A stretch of DNA of 64,000 bases, from contig NZ_AEUW02000001.1 in assembly GCF_000187995.2 (NCBI RefSeq), forward strand, positions 124,001 through 188,000, given 5' to 3'. Below, piece after piece: positions 1 through 8,271 of this stretch. The first letter of the stretch is position 1, and each line of letters starts with the position of its first letter. Position numbers and translations under genes: made by a program. The DNA comes from Streptococcus macacae NCTC 11558 (GTDB taxonomy: Bacteria > Bacillota > Bacilli > Lactobacillales > Streptococcaceae). Under the pieces are notes generated by a model that was not told where the DNA came from, ran no database searches, and saw nothing but the letters and a program-made list of their open reading frames with translations.

Positions 1-488
1 CTAAGCTTGTAGAAACCTTGGAAGAAGAGGATCCAGAGTTAGAATTATTGCAACAGATTGAAGACTATCGAACCTATAAGCTATTGGGAGAGCAGCTAAA
101 TCTCAGACATGAAGAGCGTGCTTTGTATTTTTCAAAACCTAAAATGGATTTAGTTTATGAAAATACCGCACTCAAGCATGATAAGTCAGTGTTGGACATT
201 TTTCTTGCTTTTTCAAAAGTTATGTCTGAAAAACAAGAGGAGATCAAAAATAATCATACAACTATTGAGAGTGATGATTTTCGTATTGAAGATAAAATGA
301 TGATAATTGAGGAAGAACTGCTTCATCAAAGTAAGATGAATCTGTCAGACATATTCCAAAAAGCTCACTCTCCAAATGAAATTGTCACCATATTTTTGGC
401 TGTTTTAGAACTTATTAAAGTCCATCGCGTTTTTGTCAAACAGGCTCATAATTTTAGTGATATTATTTTAACAAGGGAGAAAGTATGA
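1..488 (+). CDS. scpA: Segregation and condensation protein A, C-terminal part
   Basis: This is the 3' part of scpA, the kleisin that bridges SMC heads in the bacterial condensin complex. The reading frame is open from the window edge (first whole codon at base 3), so the true start lies upstream. About 162 codons are present of a family length near 235-240. The visible part holds the acidic middle region and the C-terminal winged helix that contacts SMC (around [15 protein letters not shown]). The stop overlaps the scpB start (ATGA type), which indicates translational coupling. The identification rests on the family pattern plus the adjacent scpB. Confidence 0.93.
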   Translation, partial: KLVETLEEEDPELELLQQIEDYRTYKLLGEQLNLRHEERALYFSKPKMDLVYENTALKHDKSVLDIFLAFSKVMSEKQEEIKNNHTTIESDDFRIEDKMMIIEEELLHQSKMNLSDIFQKAHSPNEIVTIFLAVLELIKVHRVFVKQAHNFSDIILTREKV

Positions 489-1063
489 CACCTTTATCAA
501 AAATAGAGGCCTTGCTGTTTGTAGCCGGTGAAGATGGGATAAGTCTGCGGCAGCTGGCAGATTTATTAGAGCTGCCTGCAACGGCCCTCATTCAGCAATT
601 AGAAGAACTAGCCAAGAAATATAAAGCAGATGCTAATTGTGCTCTTTCTTTATTAGAATCTTCCAAGACTTATAAACTTGTTACTAAAAAAGATTATGCT
701 GACTTGTTGCGGCAATATTCGAAAAGTCCTATTAATCAGAGTTTATCTCGAGCAAGTCTGGAAGTATTATCCATTATAGCTTATAAGCAGCCTATTACCA
801 GAATAGAAGTAGATGATATCCGCAGTGTTAATTCCAGCGGTACGATTTCTAAATTGCAAGCTTTTGGACTGATCCGTGAAGCTGGGAAAAAAGAGGTCAT
901 AGGAAGGCCTCATTTATATGTGACTACAGATTATTTTTTGGATTATATGGGTATTAATAGTTTGGAAGAGTTGCCAGATGTTTCCAATATCGAACTAAAG
1001 GATGAGGAATTTACTCTTTTTGCTGATAAGACAAGAGCAAAGGATATCGAAAATGAGAATTAA
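485..1063 (+). CDS. scpB: Segregation and condensation protein B
   Basis: ScpB forms a dimer that binds the ScpA kleisin in the SMC condensin complex needed for chromosome compaction and segregation. The 192-residue length fits the family. Two winged-helix domains can be seen, roughly residues 1-75 and 85-165, the second containing the typical stretch around [16 protein letters not shown] and GRPHLYVTT. The start overlaps the scpA stop by four bases and the 3' end overlaps rluB by 11 bases, so scpA, scpB and rluB form one tight operon, an arrangement common in streptococci. Confidence 0.95.
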   Translation: MTPLSKIEALLFVAGEDGISLRQLADLLELPATALIQQLEELAKKYKADANCALSLLESSKTYKLVTKKDYADLLRQYSKSPINQSLSRASLEVLSIIAYKQPITRIEVDDIRSVNSSGTISKLQAFGLIREAGKKEVIGRPHLYVTTDYFLDYMGINSLEELPDVSNIELKDEEFTLFADKTRAKDIENEN

Positions 1064-1793
1064 TAAATATATTGCACATGCTGGAGTGACAAGCCGACGT
1101 AAAGCAGAGACTTATATTAAAGAAGGCTTGGTGACTGTTAATGGCCAGGTGGTGACTAAGCTAGCTACGAATGTAAAGGCAGGTGATCTTGTAGAAATAA
1201 AGGGTCAGCCTATTTATAATGAAGAAAAGGTCTATTATCTTTTAAACAAACCTCGCGGTGTGATTTCTACAGTATCTGATGATAAAGGGCGCAAGACTGT
1301 ACTTGATTTGCTTCCCAATGTTAAGGAACGCATTTATCCTGTTGGCCGTTTGGATTGGGATACAAGCGGCGTTTTGATCTTAACTAATGATGGTGATTTT
1401 ACAGATCAGATGATTCATCCTCGAAATGAAATTGACAAAGTTTATTTAGCACGTGTTAAAGGACTTGCCAACAAGGAAAATTTGCGACCGTTGACGAGAG
1501 GTGTTCTTATTGATGACAAAAAAACAAAACCAGCACATTACCGTATTCTAAAAGTAGATACTGTAAAAAATCGTTCTGTAATTGAATTGACGATTCATGA
1601 AGGCCGCAACCATCAAGTCAAAAAGATGCTGGAAGCTGTCGGACTGCTGGTTGATAAGCTGTCGCGGATACGGTTTGGAACCATTGATTTAAAGGGATTA
1701 GGATCTGGAGAATCAAGGCGGCTAAGTAAAAAAGAAATTGGCCAGCTCTATAATGCTGCAGCACATAAAAAGAATGAAAAAAATAGTAATTAA
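1053..1793 (+). CDS. rluB: 23S rRNA pseudouridine synthase RluB-type
   Basis: This is a pseudouridine synthase of the RsuA/RluB family, acting on 23S rRNA. An S4 RNA-binding domain covers about residues 1-60 ([19 protein letters not shown]). The catalytic aspartate is D101 in the [17 protein letters not shown] motif. The start at 1053 is chosen because it opens the S4 domain; the frame is open 17 codons further upstream, but those residues do not fit the family. At 246 residues it is near normal length. It overlaps scpB upstream and yidD downstream, so it is a middle gene of the scp operon. Confidence 0.93.
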   Translation: MRINKYIAHAGVTSRRKAETYIKEGLVTVNGQVVTKLATNVKAGDLVEIKGQPIYNEEKVYYLLNKPRGVISTVSDDKGRKTVLDLLPNVKERIYPVGRLDWDTSGVLILTNDGDFTDQMIHPRNEIDKVYLARVKGLANKENLRPLTRGVLIDDKKTKPAHYRILKVDTVKNRSVIELTIHEGRNHQVKKMLEAVGLLVDKLSRIRFGTIDLKGLGSGESRRLSKKEIGQLYNAAAHKKNEKNSN

Positions 1794-2022
1794 CTTTGTC
1801 AGATTTTATCAAAAGAGCATTTCTCCTATTTTTCCACCTTCTTGCCGTTACCAGCCAACTTGCTCCAATTATATGATTGAGGCAATTGAAAAACATGGTT
1901 TAAAGGGAGTATTGATGGGAGCTGCCCGTATCCTTCGCTGTCATCCTTTTGTTAAGGGCGGTGAAGACCCTGTTCCAGATCATTTTAGCTTGAAAAGAAA
2001 TCATCAATTCAAAAATAAGTAA
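1774..2022 (+). CDS. yidD: Membrane protein insertion efficiency factor YidD
   Basis: This is a small 82-residue YidD family protein (DUF37), a membrane-associated helper linked to insertion of inner-membrane proteins. The family signature is clear: [20 protein letters not shown] in the N-terminal half, then [11 protein letters not shown] and the closing GGEDPVP. The start at 1774 (MKKIVINF) matches the family N-terminus and lies inside the last 20 bases of rluB, so translation is probably coupled. It is the last gene of the scp operon and is followed by a bidirectional terminator. Confidence 0.92.
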   Translation: MKKIVINFVRFYQKSISPIFPPSCRYQPTCSNYMIEAIEKHGLKGVLMGAARILRCHPFVKGGEDPVPDHFSLKRNHQFKNK

Positions 2023-2038
2023 ATCTGAAGTTATTAGA

Positions 2039-2055
2039 CAAATTGTAACAATTTG
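2039..2055. repeat. 8-bp inverted repeat with 1-nt centre
   Basis: Arms CAAATTGT and ACAATTTG are separated by one base, just after yidD. The element is operator-like or part of a 3' stem. No family was recognised and no gene start lies close by, so its role is unknown. Confidence 0.35.
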
Positions 2056-2120
2056 CGAAATAAATACTTCCGGTAGCTCCAGTTAATCTTATTGCCTGTT
2101 TTACCTTAAGGGATACTATA

Positions 2121-2163
2121 AAAAACACCTCAAAGCGATTGTGTGAAGTTTTGAGGTGTTTTT
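2121..2163. terminator. Bidirectional terminator between yidD and trkH
   Basis: Perfect 14-bp arms (AAAAACACCTCAAA at 2121-2134 and its complement at 2150-2163) are flanked by A and T runs, so the hairpin can end transcription from both sides. It lies between the convergent yidD and trkH genes, which fits. Confidence 0.9.
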
Positions 2164-2168
2164 GTTAT

Positions 2169-3608
2169 TTATGTTTTTGACCAAGTTTTTGGTATAAAGA
2201 GCAATAGTAAAGGATAGATTTCCAAGCGACCTGCAATCATAGCAAAGGAAAGCACTAATTTTGAAAAAGGGCTAAAGATAGCAAATGTTTTATCTGTTCC
2301 TAAAATAGGGCCAATATTGTTAAAAGCAGAAGCAGCAGCGCTGACAACTACCATAAAATGATTATTGTCTAAGGTTAGAATGAAGACCAGTCCGATAAAA
2401 ACTAAAATATAAATAGCTAGATATTTTAAAACACCGTGTTGAGTTTTTTTATCAAGTGGCTGATGGTTGATTTGCAGTGCTAAAACACGATTAGGGAAAA
2501 GACTTGATAGCACTTGGTTTTTGGCAATTTTTGTGATAATAAGACTTCTCATCACTTTAAAACCACCAGCAGTAGAACCTGCAGAGCCTCCAATAAACAT
2601 GAGCAGCAGTAAGATAAACTGTGAAAAGAGGGGCCAGGCAGTTAGATTTGTAATACCAAAACCAGTTGTGGTGATGACAGTTGATACTTCAAAGAAGGAT
2701 ATTTCCAGCCCTTTAGCAGCAGAAGCAAAGAGGCCGCCAACGTTTAGCCAAATCAAAATGGTTGATACAATTACAATACCAAGATAAGTTCTCAGCTCTT
2801 CATCACCAAAGAAAGCCTTAAATTTTCGGATTAATAAAAGATAGTAGAGATTAAAGTTGACTCCAAAGGCTAGCATACCTACTGATACAAGATTAGTCAA
2901 AAGGGAACTGTGATAATGAGCCATCCCGTCATTAAAAACTGTAAATCCACCTGTACCAGCTGTTCCCATTGCAGTGACAAAACTATCGTAAAGAGGCATC
3001 CCTGCCAACCATAAAATAGCAGTAAAGATCACAAACATAGCCAAATAAATAATATAGAGAATTTGAGCCGTATCTTTTAGTTTTGAAACGATTTTGCCAA
3101 AAATAGGACCAGGAACTTCGGCTCTCATCATTTCTAAGTGGCTATTCTTATTATTTTCAATAATAGCAAGTGCAAATACTAATACCCCCATGCCGCCAAT
3201 GAGATGCGTGAAACTGCGCCAAAAAAGCAAAGAATGCGAAAGAACAGAAACATCAGGCAAAATCGTGGCTCCAGTTGTTGTAAAACCTGAACTGACCTCA
3301 AAAAAAGCATCAATCATATTAGGAATTTGTCCTGCAAAAACAAAGGGCAAAGCACCAAAAAATGACCACAGTACCCAGCAAAGAGCCACAATTAAGAACC
3401 CTTCTTTAGTATAGATATGGTAATTTTTAGGCTTAAAAATAATACCGATAAAGCCTATTGCAAGAAGGATAGCTATCGTTCCCAAAATGCTAAAGACAAC
3501 CGTTATACTTTCTTGGTAGATAAAAGCAACAAGAAGCGGAATCAATAAGAGAGTAGCTTCAATTAATAATAATTTAGATAAGAGATAACGTATCATACTT
3601 TTATTCAT
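2169..3608 (-). CDS. trkH: Trk potassium uptake membrane subunit TrkH
   Basis: TrkH/KtrB-type potassium channel subunit of 479 residues, which moves K+ across the membrane together with the regulatory TrkA protein. The sequence is strongly hydrophobic with repeated membrane-pore-membrane units. Selectivity-filter-like loops are visible: SSGFTTTGAT near residue 110, GTAGTGGF near 220, STVITTTGFG near 310. It lies three bases after trkA on the minus strand, so the two are co-transcribed and translationally close. In streptococci such transporters support osmotic and pH adaptation and are often controlled by cyclic-di-AMP, but no control element can be seen here. Confidence 0.93.
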   Translation of the reverse strand: MNKSMIRYLLSKLLLIEATLLLIPLLVAFIYQESITVVFSILGTIAILLAIGFIGIIFKPKNYHIYTKEGFLIVALCWVLWSFFGALPFVFAGQIPNMIDAFFEVSSGFTTTGATILPDVSVLSHSLLFWRSFTHLIGGMGVLVFALAIIENNKNSHLEMMRAEVPGPIFGKIVSKLKDTAQILYIIYLAMFVIFTAILWLAGMPLYDSFVTAMGTAGTGGFTVFNDGMAHYHSSLLTNLVSVGMLAFGVNFNLYYLLLIRKFKAFFGDEELRTYLGIVIVSTILIWLNVGGLFASAAKGLEISFFEVSTVITTTGFGITNLTAWPLFSQFILLLLMFIGGSAGSTAGGFKVMRSLIITKIAKNQVLSSLFPNRVLALQINHQPLDKKTQHGVLKYLAIYILVFIGLVFILTLDNNHFMVVVSAAASAFNNIGPILGTDKTFAIFSPFSKLVLSFAMIAGRLEIYPLLLLFIPKTWSKT

Positions 3609-3611
3609 AAC

Positions 3612-4967
3612 TTACCTCTTTAAGACATCATAAATGCGGCTGATATTTTCAAGCAGTGTGACAACAACAATTTTATCGCCTACTTTAAAAACGTCATCTC
3701 CGGTTGGAAAAATTGTTTTACCTTTTCGGATAATGGCAGCAATAAGCACATTGTCTTTGAATTTAAGACTGGCTAATGTTTTGCCTGCCATTTTATTATT
3801 TTCACGAATTTCGAATTGCAAGGTTTCAATACGGCCGTTTGCGACATGATGCATAGCATCTAGATTGGAATCTTGAGCGTTTTCACGGCCGCGAATAAAA
3901 TGCATCATTGAGTCAACGGCAATATTTTTGGGTGTAATAACACTTGAAAACTGCGTTGGTTTAATAATTTCTAAAAGGCTTGTACGATTAACCTTGGTAA
4001 TATTTTTTTGAACGCCAAGTGATTCTAAATACATTGAGGCAATAATATTTTCTTCATCAACTCCTGTAAGAGTAATGACGGCATCATAGTTTTCAGCACC
4101 TTCTTCTAGAAGGATATCTTTTACCGTTCCATCTCCCTGAACAACATGGATGTGAGGGAATTCTTGGCTGAAATATTCGGCCTTCTCGGCATCTCTTTCC
4201 AATACTTTAATATGAAGGTGTCTGTTAGTCGATTTGAAAATATTTAATAGATAGTAAGATATTTTTCCTGCACCGATAATCATGACATTTTTAATTGTTT
4301 TAGCCTTAACAAAGTTATGAAAAAGAAGCATGTCAATACGATTTCCAGTAACAAGGATTTTATCACCAGCCTGAATACTGGCTTCGCCATCGGGAATAAT
4401 GAATTCATTGCCGCGTTCAATAGCGCAGATAACAATATTGCCGAATTTTTTACGAAATTGATTAAGGCTCATATTGCAGAGTTTATTATCATCCATAATG
4501 GTAAATTCCATCAGCATAACACGGCCATTGACAAAATGTTCGACCGACTGCGCATTAGGGAAGTCAATCATATTAGCGATATATCTTGCAGTTAAAAGCT
4601 CAGGATTAATGATAAGAGAAAATCCCAGAACATTTTTTTCTTTAAAGTAAGTATTGGAATATTCAGGATTGCGGACGCGGACAATGGTCTCTTTAGCTCC
4701 CATCTTTTTAGCCAGTACTGCAGCGACCATATTGACCTCATCCTTTTCAGTAATGGCAATAAAAATGTCACAATGTTGGACATCTGCTTGTTCTAAAATT
4801 CTGTAATTAGCGCCATTTCCAATAATCCCCATAATATCAAGACGTTTTGTAACGTAATTGAGAACTGATTCATTTTGTTCAATGAGAATGACATCATGCT
4901 GTTCGTCTACCAGCGAGCGACAAAGAGCTTTACCGACTTTGCCGCCGCCAACGACAATAATTTTCAT
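3612..4967 (-). CDS. trkA: Trk potassium uptake regulatory protein TrkA
   Basis: Peripheral TrkA subunit of 451 residues that binds nucleotides and gates TrkH. It is a duplicated RCK protein. The first Rossmann fold starts with GGGKVGKAL at residues 7-15 and is followed by a TrkA_C domain; the second begins near residue 228 with IIGAGKISYYLL and ends in another TrkA_C domain (DDVFKVGDKIVVVTLLE). It is the first gene of the trkA-trkH operon. The upstream stretch, read on the minus strand, has an acceptable GGAGG ribosome site just before the start. Confidence 0.93.
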   Translation of the reverse strand: MKIIVVGGGKVGKALCRSLVDEQHDVILIEQNESVLNYVTKRLDIMGIIGNGANYRILEQADVQHCDIFIAITEKDEVNMVAAVLAKKMGAKETIVRVRNPEYSNTYFKEKNVLGFSLIINPELLTARYIANMIDFPNAQSVEHFVNGRVMLMEFTIMDDNKLCNMSLNQFRKKFGNIVICAIERGNEFIIPDGEASIQAGDKILVTGNRIDMLLFHNFVKAKTIKNVMIIGAGKISYYLLNIFKSTNRHLHIKVLERDAEKAEYFSQEFPHIHVVQGDGTVKDILLEEGAENYDAVITLTGVDEENIIASMYLESLGVQKNITKVNRTSLLEIIKPTQFSSVITPKNIAVDSMMHFIRGRENAQDSNLDAMHHVANGRIETLQFEIRENNKMAGKTLASLKFKDNVLIAAIIRKGKTIFPTGDDVFKVGDKIVVVTLLENISRIYDVLKR

Positions 4968-5334
4968 ATGCTACCTCCAAATATAATAACTATCATACCT
5001 CTTTTCAAAGGAAAATGCACGGTATTTTAATTAAAATAGTGAAGAAAATGACCGAGTCTGAGACAAAAGTCCTTGGTCTCGTTTGATTTTGCTGCTTCAG
5101 AAGATTTGAGAACTTAGGCTCAAATCTTAGGTATGGAATTCCAAAGGAGGCTGCTGCCATCCGTATCACCCAAGGAAAGTTTCAAAAGAAGACTTTATCT
5201 CCAATATGAAGCTGTCCTGTGGACTGTTTGAGGTCAGTAACTAAAAACTAGGACTTGCTGAAAAATCAAAGACTTCAAAATAACCGATTTTTATCTCACT
5301 CTAAAAAAATCCTTAAAATTTCGTTTACAGGTTC
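4968..5334. other. Gene-poor stretch with repeat and hairpin, no gene recognised
   Basis: This 367-base stretch has no credible gene. It contains the streptococcal repeat at 5051-5090 (listed separately) and a perfect 10-bp hairpin at 5101-5128 (AAGATTTGAG and its complement, 8-nt loop). From about 5130 to 5290 the composition looks coding-like, but all frames are interrupted and no family is recognised. It could be decayed coding or mobile DNA. Confidence 0.4.
5051..5090 (+). repeat. Intergenic repeat copy (GACAAAAGTCC family)
   Basis: Bases 5062-5090 are identical over 29 nt to 47331-47359. The element contains GACAAAAGTC and the stem-forming GTCTCG. At clpP the same element forms a terminator-like hairpin; here the left arm is altered (GAGTCTGAGAC), so the hairpin is weaker. 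Related shorter copies lie near 49469, 49969 and 50021. Confidence 0.6.
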
Positions 5335-5362
5335 TTGACATTTCTTACGGAAATGATATACT
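5335..5362 (+). promoter_or_regulatory. Strong promoter for leader RNA and trmL
   Basis: A perfect -35 TTGACA at 5335-5340 and -10 TATACT at 5357-5362 are separated by 16 bases. The predicted start is near 5369, which gives a leader of about 145 nt before trmL. Confidence 0.75.
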
Positions 5363-5368
5363 AATAGA

Positions 5369-5477
5369 TAAGTAGTTCATTGTTTTAAATCAAACCTGTT
5401 ATGATTTAAGATAACGACCGCCATGCACCACGTTACCTGCTGAGCTGGACTCCGGGTTTCGTGGTTCTTTTTTTGCT
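5369..5477 (+). ncRNA. Structured leader RNA ending in a terminator-like hairpin, upstream of trmL
   Basis: The transcript from the promoter at 5335 would first form a small hairpin (GTTAT...ATAAC near 5398-5416). It then forms a larger one: outer stem ACCACG/CGTGGT, middle CCTG/CGGG and inner GAG/CTC, directly followed by seven T at 5469-5475. The layout of two hairpins with a U-run, upstream of a SPOUT-type RNA methyltransferase in a lactic acid bacterium, resembles the described 23S-methyl RNA motif of Lactobacillales. That assignment is from memory of layout and context, not from an alignment. Function as an attenuator of trmL is inferred. An independent small RNA is the alternative. Confidence 0.45.
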
Positions 5478-5513
5478 ATAAAAATGAAAGAGAAATAACA
5501 GAAAGATATTATA

Positions 5514-6062
5514 ATGAACATTGAGATGTTAGAAGAAATGAATCAAGATGTATTGACCGGAAGGAACCATATTGTTCTTTTTGAACCGCAAATCCCAGCC
5601 AATACAGGCAATATTGCCCGAACATGTGCGGCAGCAAATGCTCCTTTGCACATTATCCGTCCTATGGGCTTTCCGATTGATGATAAAAAAATGAAGCGGG
5701 CTGGGCTTGACTATTGGGATAAGTTGACTATTCATTTTTATGATAGTTTGGATGAGTTTATGGAAAAATGTTCAGGAAAGATACATGTCATTACAAAATT
5801 TGCCAATAAAATTTATTCTGATGAAAACTATCAAGATCAAGAGGAGCATTATTTTATATTTGGCCGGGAAGATAAGGGACTTCCAGAAAATTTTATGCGT
5901 CATTATTCTGATAAGGCTTTGCGCATTCCTATGAATGACGAACATGTCCGAAGTCTTAATCTTTCTAATACTGTTTGTATGATTATTTATGAAGCTTTGC
6001 GGCAGCAAGGCTTTGCAGGCTTGGAACTTCATCACACATATGAAAAAGACAAGCTAAAGTGA
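5514..6062 (+). CDS. trmL: tRNA (cytidine(34)-2'-O)-methyltransferase TrmL
   Basis: SPOUT-class methyltransferase that adds a 2'-O-methyl group to the wobble base of leucine tRNAs, using S-adenosylmethionine. The family opening [20 protein letters not shown] is at residues 19-38. Motif 2 ([10 protein letters not shown]) and motif 3 ([18 protein letters not shown]) form the knotted cofactor site. It has 182 residues, slightly longer at the N-terminus than most TrmL. A second ATG at 5538 could be the true start; 5514 is kept because an AGAAAG sequence lies at suitable distance. The gene stands alone behind a structured leader RNA. Confidence 0.9.
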   Translation: MNIEMLEEMNQDVLTGRNHIVLFEPQIPANTGNIARTCAAANAPLHIIRPMGFPIDDKKMKRAGLDYWDKLTIHFYDSLDEFMEKCSGKIHVITKFANKIYSDENYQDQEEHYFIFGREDKGLPENFMRHYSDKALRIPMNDEHVRSLNLSNTVCMIIYEALRQQGFAGLELHHTYEKDKLK

Positions 6063-6083
6063 ATCTAAGCTAAAAGACAAGAA

Positions 6084-6114
6084 AGGCTTTCTCTAAAAAG
6101 GAGAGGCTTTTTTT
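6084..6114 (+). terminator. Rho-independent terminator after trmL
   Basis: The imperfect hairpin GGCTTTCTC/GGAGAGGC is followed by seven T, directly downstream of trmL. Confidence 0.6.
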
Positions 6115-6144
6115 CATCAGAGATATCGATATCATCCTATCACA

Positions 6145-6975
6145 TTATTTCACTTTAATATTTCCTGTATCAGCCGTGATTTTGAGCTGATTTTTATTAA
6201 GACTTCCGCCTTGTAGCAGCTTGTCACTAATTTGACTTCTGCCAATATCCGACTTGGCTGAGATAAAGGTTGTTTTCGCACTTTGAGCAGATAGGGATAC
6301 TTCTATATTTCCAGTATTATTATCTATGGTGACAGCGTTTGAAATGGTCATATTTTGTGCAAAAATATTTCCGGTATTTGTTATAAGGTCTATATTGGAT
6401 AAATGGCTCTTTGTTGCATTAATATTTCCAGTATTTAGTTTAATTTTTCCATGTGCTAAGTGAGTGTTTGTCATAGAGAAATTTCCAGTATTTTGTTTTA
6501 CTGCTATTTTTGAGATTTTTTGATCTTTTATAGTGATATTGCCCACACTGCTATGCATAGAGATATTTTTTAAGTCGGTGTTTTTAGGAACAGACAAGAT
6601 TACAGTATTTGTCTTATTGTTGTTATAGAACCAATTGATCAAATCATTTAAACGGATAAGTTGGATACCAAAGTGAGATTTTTGATATAGAGATAATTGT
6701 TTTTTATTAAGACGGTGGGCAATTGTTTCTTTTTTATTTTGATAATAAGTCAGCTTAAACTGTTTACTTGTGGATTTTTTTATTTCAATATTTTTGATAG
6801 AAAGGTCTGAAGAAAAGGACTGAAGATGCTTGAATTGAATTTCTTTTTTCTGAGCATTATCGCTTTGCAGTTTTTTCAAGCCGCCTTCTGATAGGCCCAA
6901 GTAGATAAATAAAAGTCCTGATAAGATCAGCACAGATCCAATAATTGAGAACATGGAAAGTGTTTTTTTCATCAT
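6145..6975 (-). CDS. DUF4097-type beta-helical membrane-anchored protein
   Basis: A 276-residue protein with one N-terminal membrane anchor (about residues 8-30, FSIIGSVLILSGLLFIYLGL) and an outward beta-rich domain of the DUF4097 (putative adhesin) type. At least five NTGN/DTGN turns repeat along the second half (NTGNFSM, NTGNINA, NTGNIFA, NTGNIEV, DTGNIKV), as in right-handed beta-helix folds. The start at 6975 (MMKKT) is preferred over the frame-opening codon at 6999 because GAGAGG lies just upstream of it. It follows the DUF1700 gene with a 4-base overlap. In Firmicutes this pairing is linked to envelope-stress functions; substrate and role are unknown. Confidence 0.75.
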   Translation of the reverse strand: MMKKTLSMFSIIGSVLILSGLLFIYLGLSEGGLKKLQSDNAQKKEIQFKHLQSFSSDLSIKNIEIKKSTSKQFKLTYYQNKKETIAHRLNKKQLSLYQKSHFGIQLIRLNDLINWFYNNNKTNTVILSVPKNTDLKNISMHSSVGNITIKDQKISKIAVKQNTGNFSMTNTHLAHGKIKLNTGNINATKSHLSNIDLITNTGNIFAQNMTISNAVTIDNNTGNIEVSLSAQSAKTTFISAKSDIGRSQISDKLLQGGSLNKNQLKITADTGNIKVK

Positions 6976-7547
6976 TTTTTTCCTCTCTTTATAATCCATT
7001 GGCTAAATTTAATCAATATTAATTTAATTAATCTTACGCTTAAAACAGTGATAACAGCAAGTATTAGAGATGAACCGAGTGAGAATAGGCTGCTTCCTAA
7101 TGCTATAGAAAAAGAAGCAGTATTTGAAAGGGCAGCAAGAGCTTCCCAAAGTAAACTAAAAAAAGAAAGAAAAGCGATAATGCTTAAAGAAGCTGTGGTT
7201 AGAATAATAGATAAACCTACAGCAAAAATCGCAAGAATGAGCACTAATAAAGCGGCGATAAGCGGCAGCGCTATAGGAGCAGCCGAGATAGCTAAAATGG
7301 CAATCCAGATAATTTGCTTGGTATTTTTGGAGTATAGGCTCTTTTCTAAACCCTTATCTAAAAGACTGTTTAATATATTGCGAGCAGCTTCTTTAGGACT
7401 GCCTAAGTCGTCTATCACTGCAATTTCCTGTTCTGGACCGGCTTCATCAAAATATTCTCTAAAGTGCTCCATCGCTTCTTGATATTCTTCTTGGGGCAGT
7501 CTTCTTAAATATTTATCCAGTTGCTTAAGATACTCAGTTCTTGTCAT
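6972..7547 (-). CDS. DUF1700 family membrane protein
   Basis: A 191-residue protein with the typical DUF1700 N-terminus (residues 1-60, TRTEYLKQLDKYLRRLPQEE, with FDEAG and LGSPKEAARNIL), followed by several hydrophobic spans between about residues 75 and 175. The N-terminal helical part resembles the regulatory domain often found next to PadR regulators. Its 5' end overlaps the padR gene by 14 bases and its 3' end overlaps the DUF4097 gene, so the three genes form one unit. The molecular function is not established. Confidence 0.8.
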   Translation of the reverse strand: MTRTEYLKQLDKYLRRLPQEEYQEAMEHFREYFDEAGPEQEIAVIDDLGSPKEAARNILNSLLDKGLEKSLYSKNTKQIIWIAILAISAAPIALPLIAALLVLILAIFAVGLSIILTTASLSIIAFLSFFSLLWEALAALSNTASFSIALGSSLFSLGSSLILAVITVLSVRLIKLILIKFSQWIIKRGKK

Positions 7548-7860
7548 GTCGAATTCTCCCTTCTATAATACCGTCAATGGTTTCCTTATAAAGTGACCAT
7601 TGATGGGATAAAAAAGTCAGCTGCTCCTTGCCTGAATTTGTAATCGTATAGTACTTTCGCTGACGGCCATTATGTTCCTGACTGTAGGTTGTTAAAAAAC
7701 CGGCTTTTTCTAATTTTTTTAAGATAGGATAGAGTGTTGATTCTTTGATATTTGCAGCTAATTTGATGGTTTGACTGATTTCATATCCATAAGAATCGTG
7801 ACCTTTAACAATAGCTAAAATTAAATATTCTATAAGTAAGGCTGAGGTAGGATAATACAT
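7534..7860 (-). CDS. PadR family transcriptional regulator
   Basis: A 108-residue PadR-type winged-helix repressor. The N-terminus ILAIVKGHDSYGYEIS, the recognition part KESTLYPILKKLEKAGFL and the wing NGRQRKYYTITNSGKEQL are characteristic. The C-terminal dimerisation helix is short, as in the small PadR subclass. It leads the operon with the DUF1700 and DUF4097 genes and probably represses its own promoter through the inverted repeat at 7875-7903. PadR proteins of this class typically respond to envelope-active or small hydrophobic compounds; the ligand here is unknown. Confidence 0.88.
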   Translation of the reverse strand: MYYPTSALLIEYLILAIVKGHDSYGYEISQTIKLAANIKESTLYPILKKLEKAGFLTTYSQEHNGRQRKYYTITNSGKEQLTFLSHQWSLYKETIDGIIEGRIRHDKN

Positions 7861-7874
7861 GAGTACTTCCTTTC

Positions 7875-7903
7875 TTTATATATAAAATTATTATATATAT
7901 AAA
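7875..7903. promoter_or_regulatory. Candidate PadR operator
   Basis: A perfect 10-bp inverted repeat (TTTATATATA and its complement, 9-nt spacer) lies 15 bases upstream of the padR start on the minus strand. It overlaps the AT-rich -10 region. ATAT-rich palindromes of this kind are typical PadR autoregulatory sites. The assignment is inferred from position and symmetry. Confidence 0.5.
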
Positions 7904-7986
7904 ATATAAACTTATTAAAAAGATTTGTCAACACCTAATCATAAAAAGAGCTTGTTATTCCTCTTTTTTTTTGATATGCTAGAAAA

Positions 7987-8192
7987 GTCTTCAGGGCAGG
8001 GTGCAATTCCCGACCGGCGGTGACTGTATTTTTTTCTTTGTTTCAGCTAAGCATATGCTGTAGCTAAGACCATGACCCAAGTGGAAATGGCGCTGATATG
8101 CTGATATATAGAAGGATCTATAGAAGTCCGCGAGCGTAAGCTGATGTAGTGCAATTCTACAACCGACAGTAAAGTCTGGATGGGAGAAGACG
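7987..8192 (+). ncRNA. FMN riboswitch (RFN element)
   Basis: All conserved RFN blocks are present in order: TCTTCAGGGCAGGGTG, AATTCCCGACCGGCGGTGA, AGTCCGCGAGC, TGCAATTCTACAACCGACAG, and the closing GGATGGGAGAAGAC. The variable P3 region (about 8030-8110) is longer than usual. It lies about 80 nt before ribU, so FMN is expected to shut down riboflavin uptake. No clear terminator was seen between aptamer and gene, so control may act at translation. Confidence 0.95.
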
Positions 8193-8271
8193 AAGAGTTT
8201 TTTAAGTATATTCAAACGGCTTTATACTCTTTGGAACTTCTTTCGATTTGTTAAAATTGGAGGAATTTTTT

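Noticed and set aside
7048..7482. 144-codon plus-strand frame opposite the DUF1700 gene
   Set aside because: It is the antisense of a hydrophobic protein gene that is well supported by family match, overlaps and operon context.
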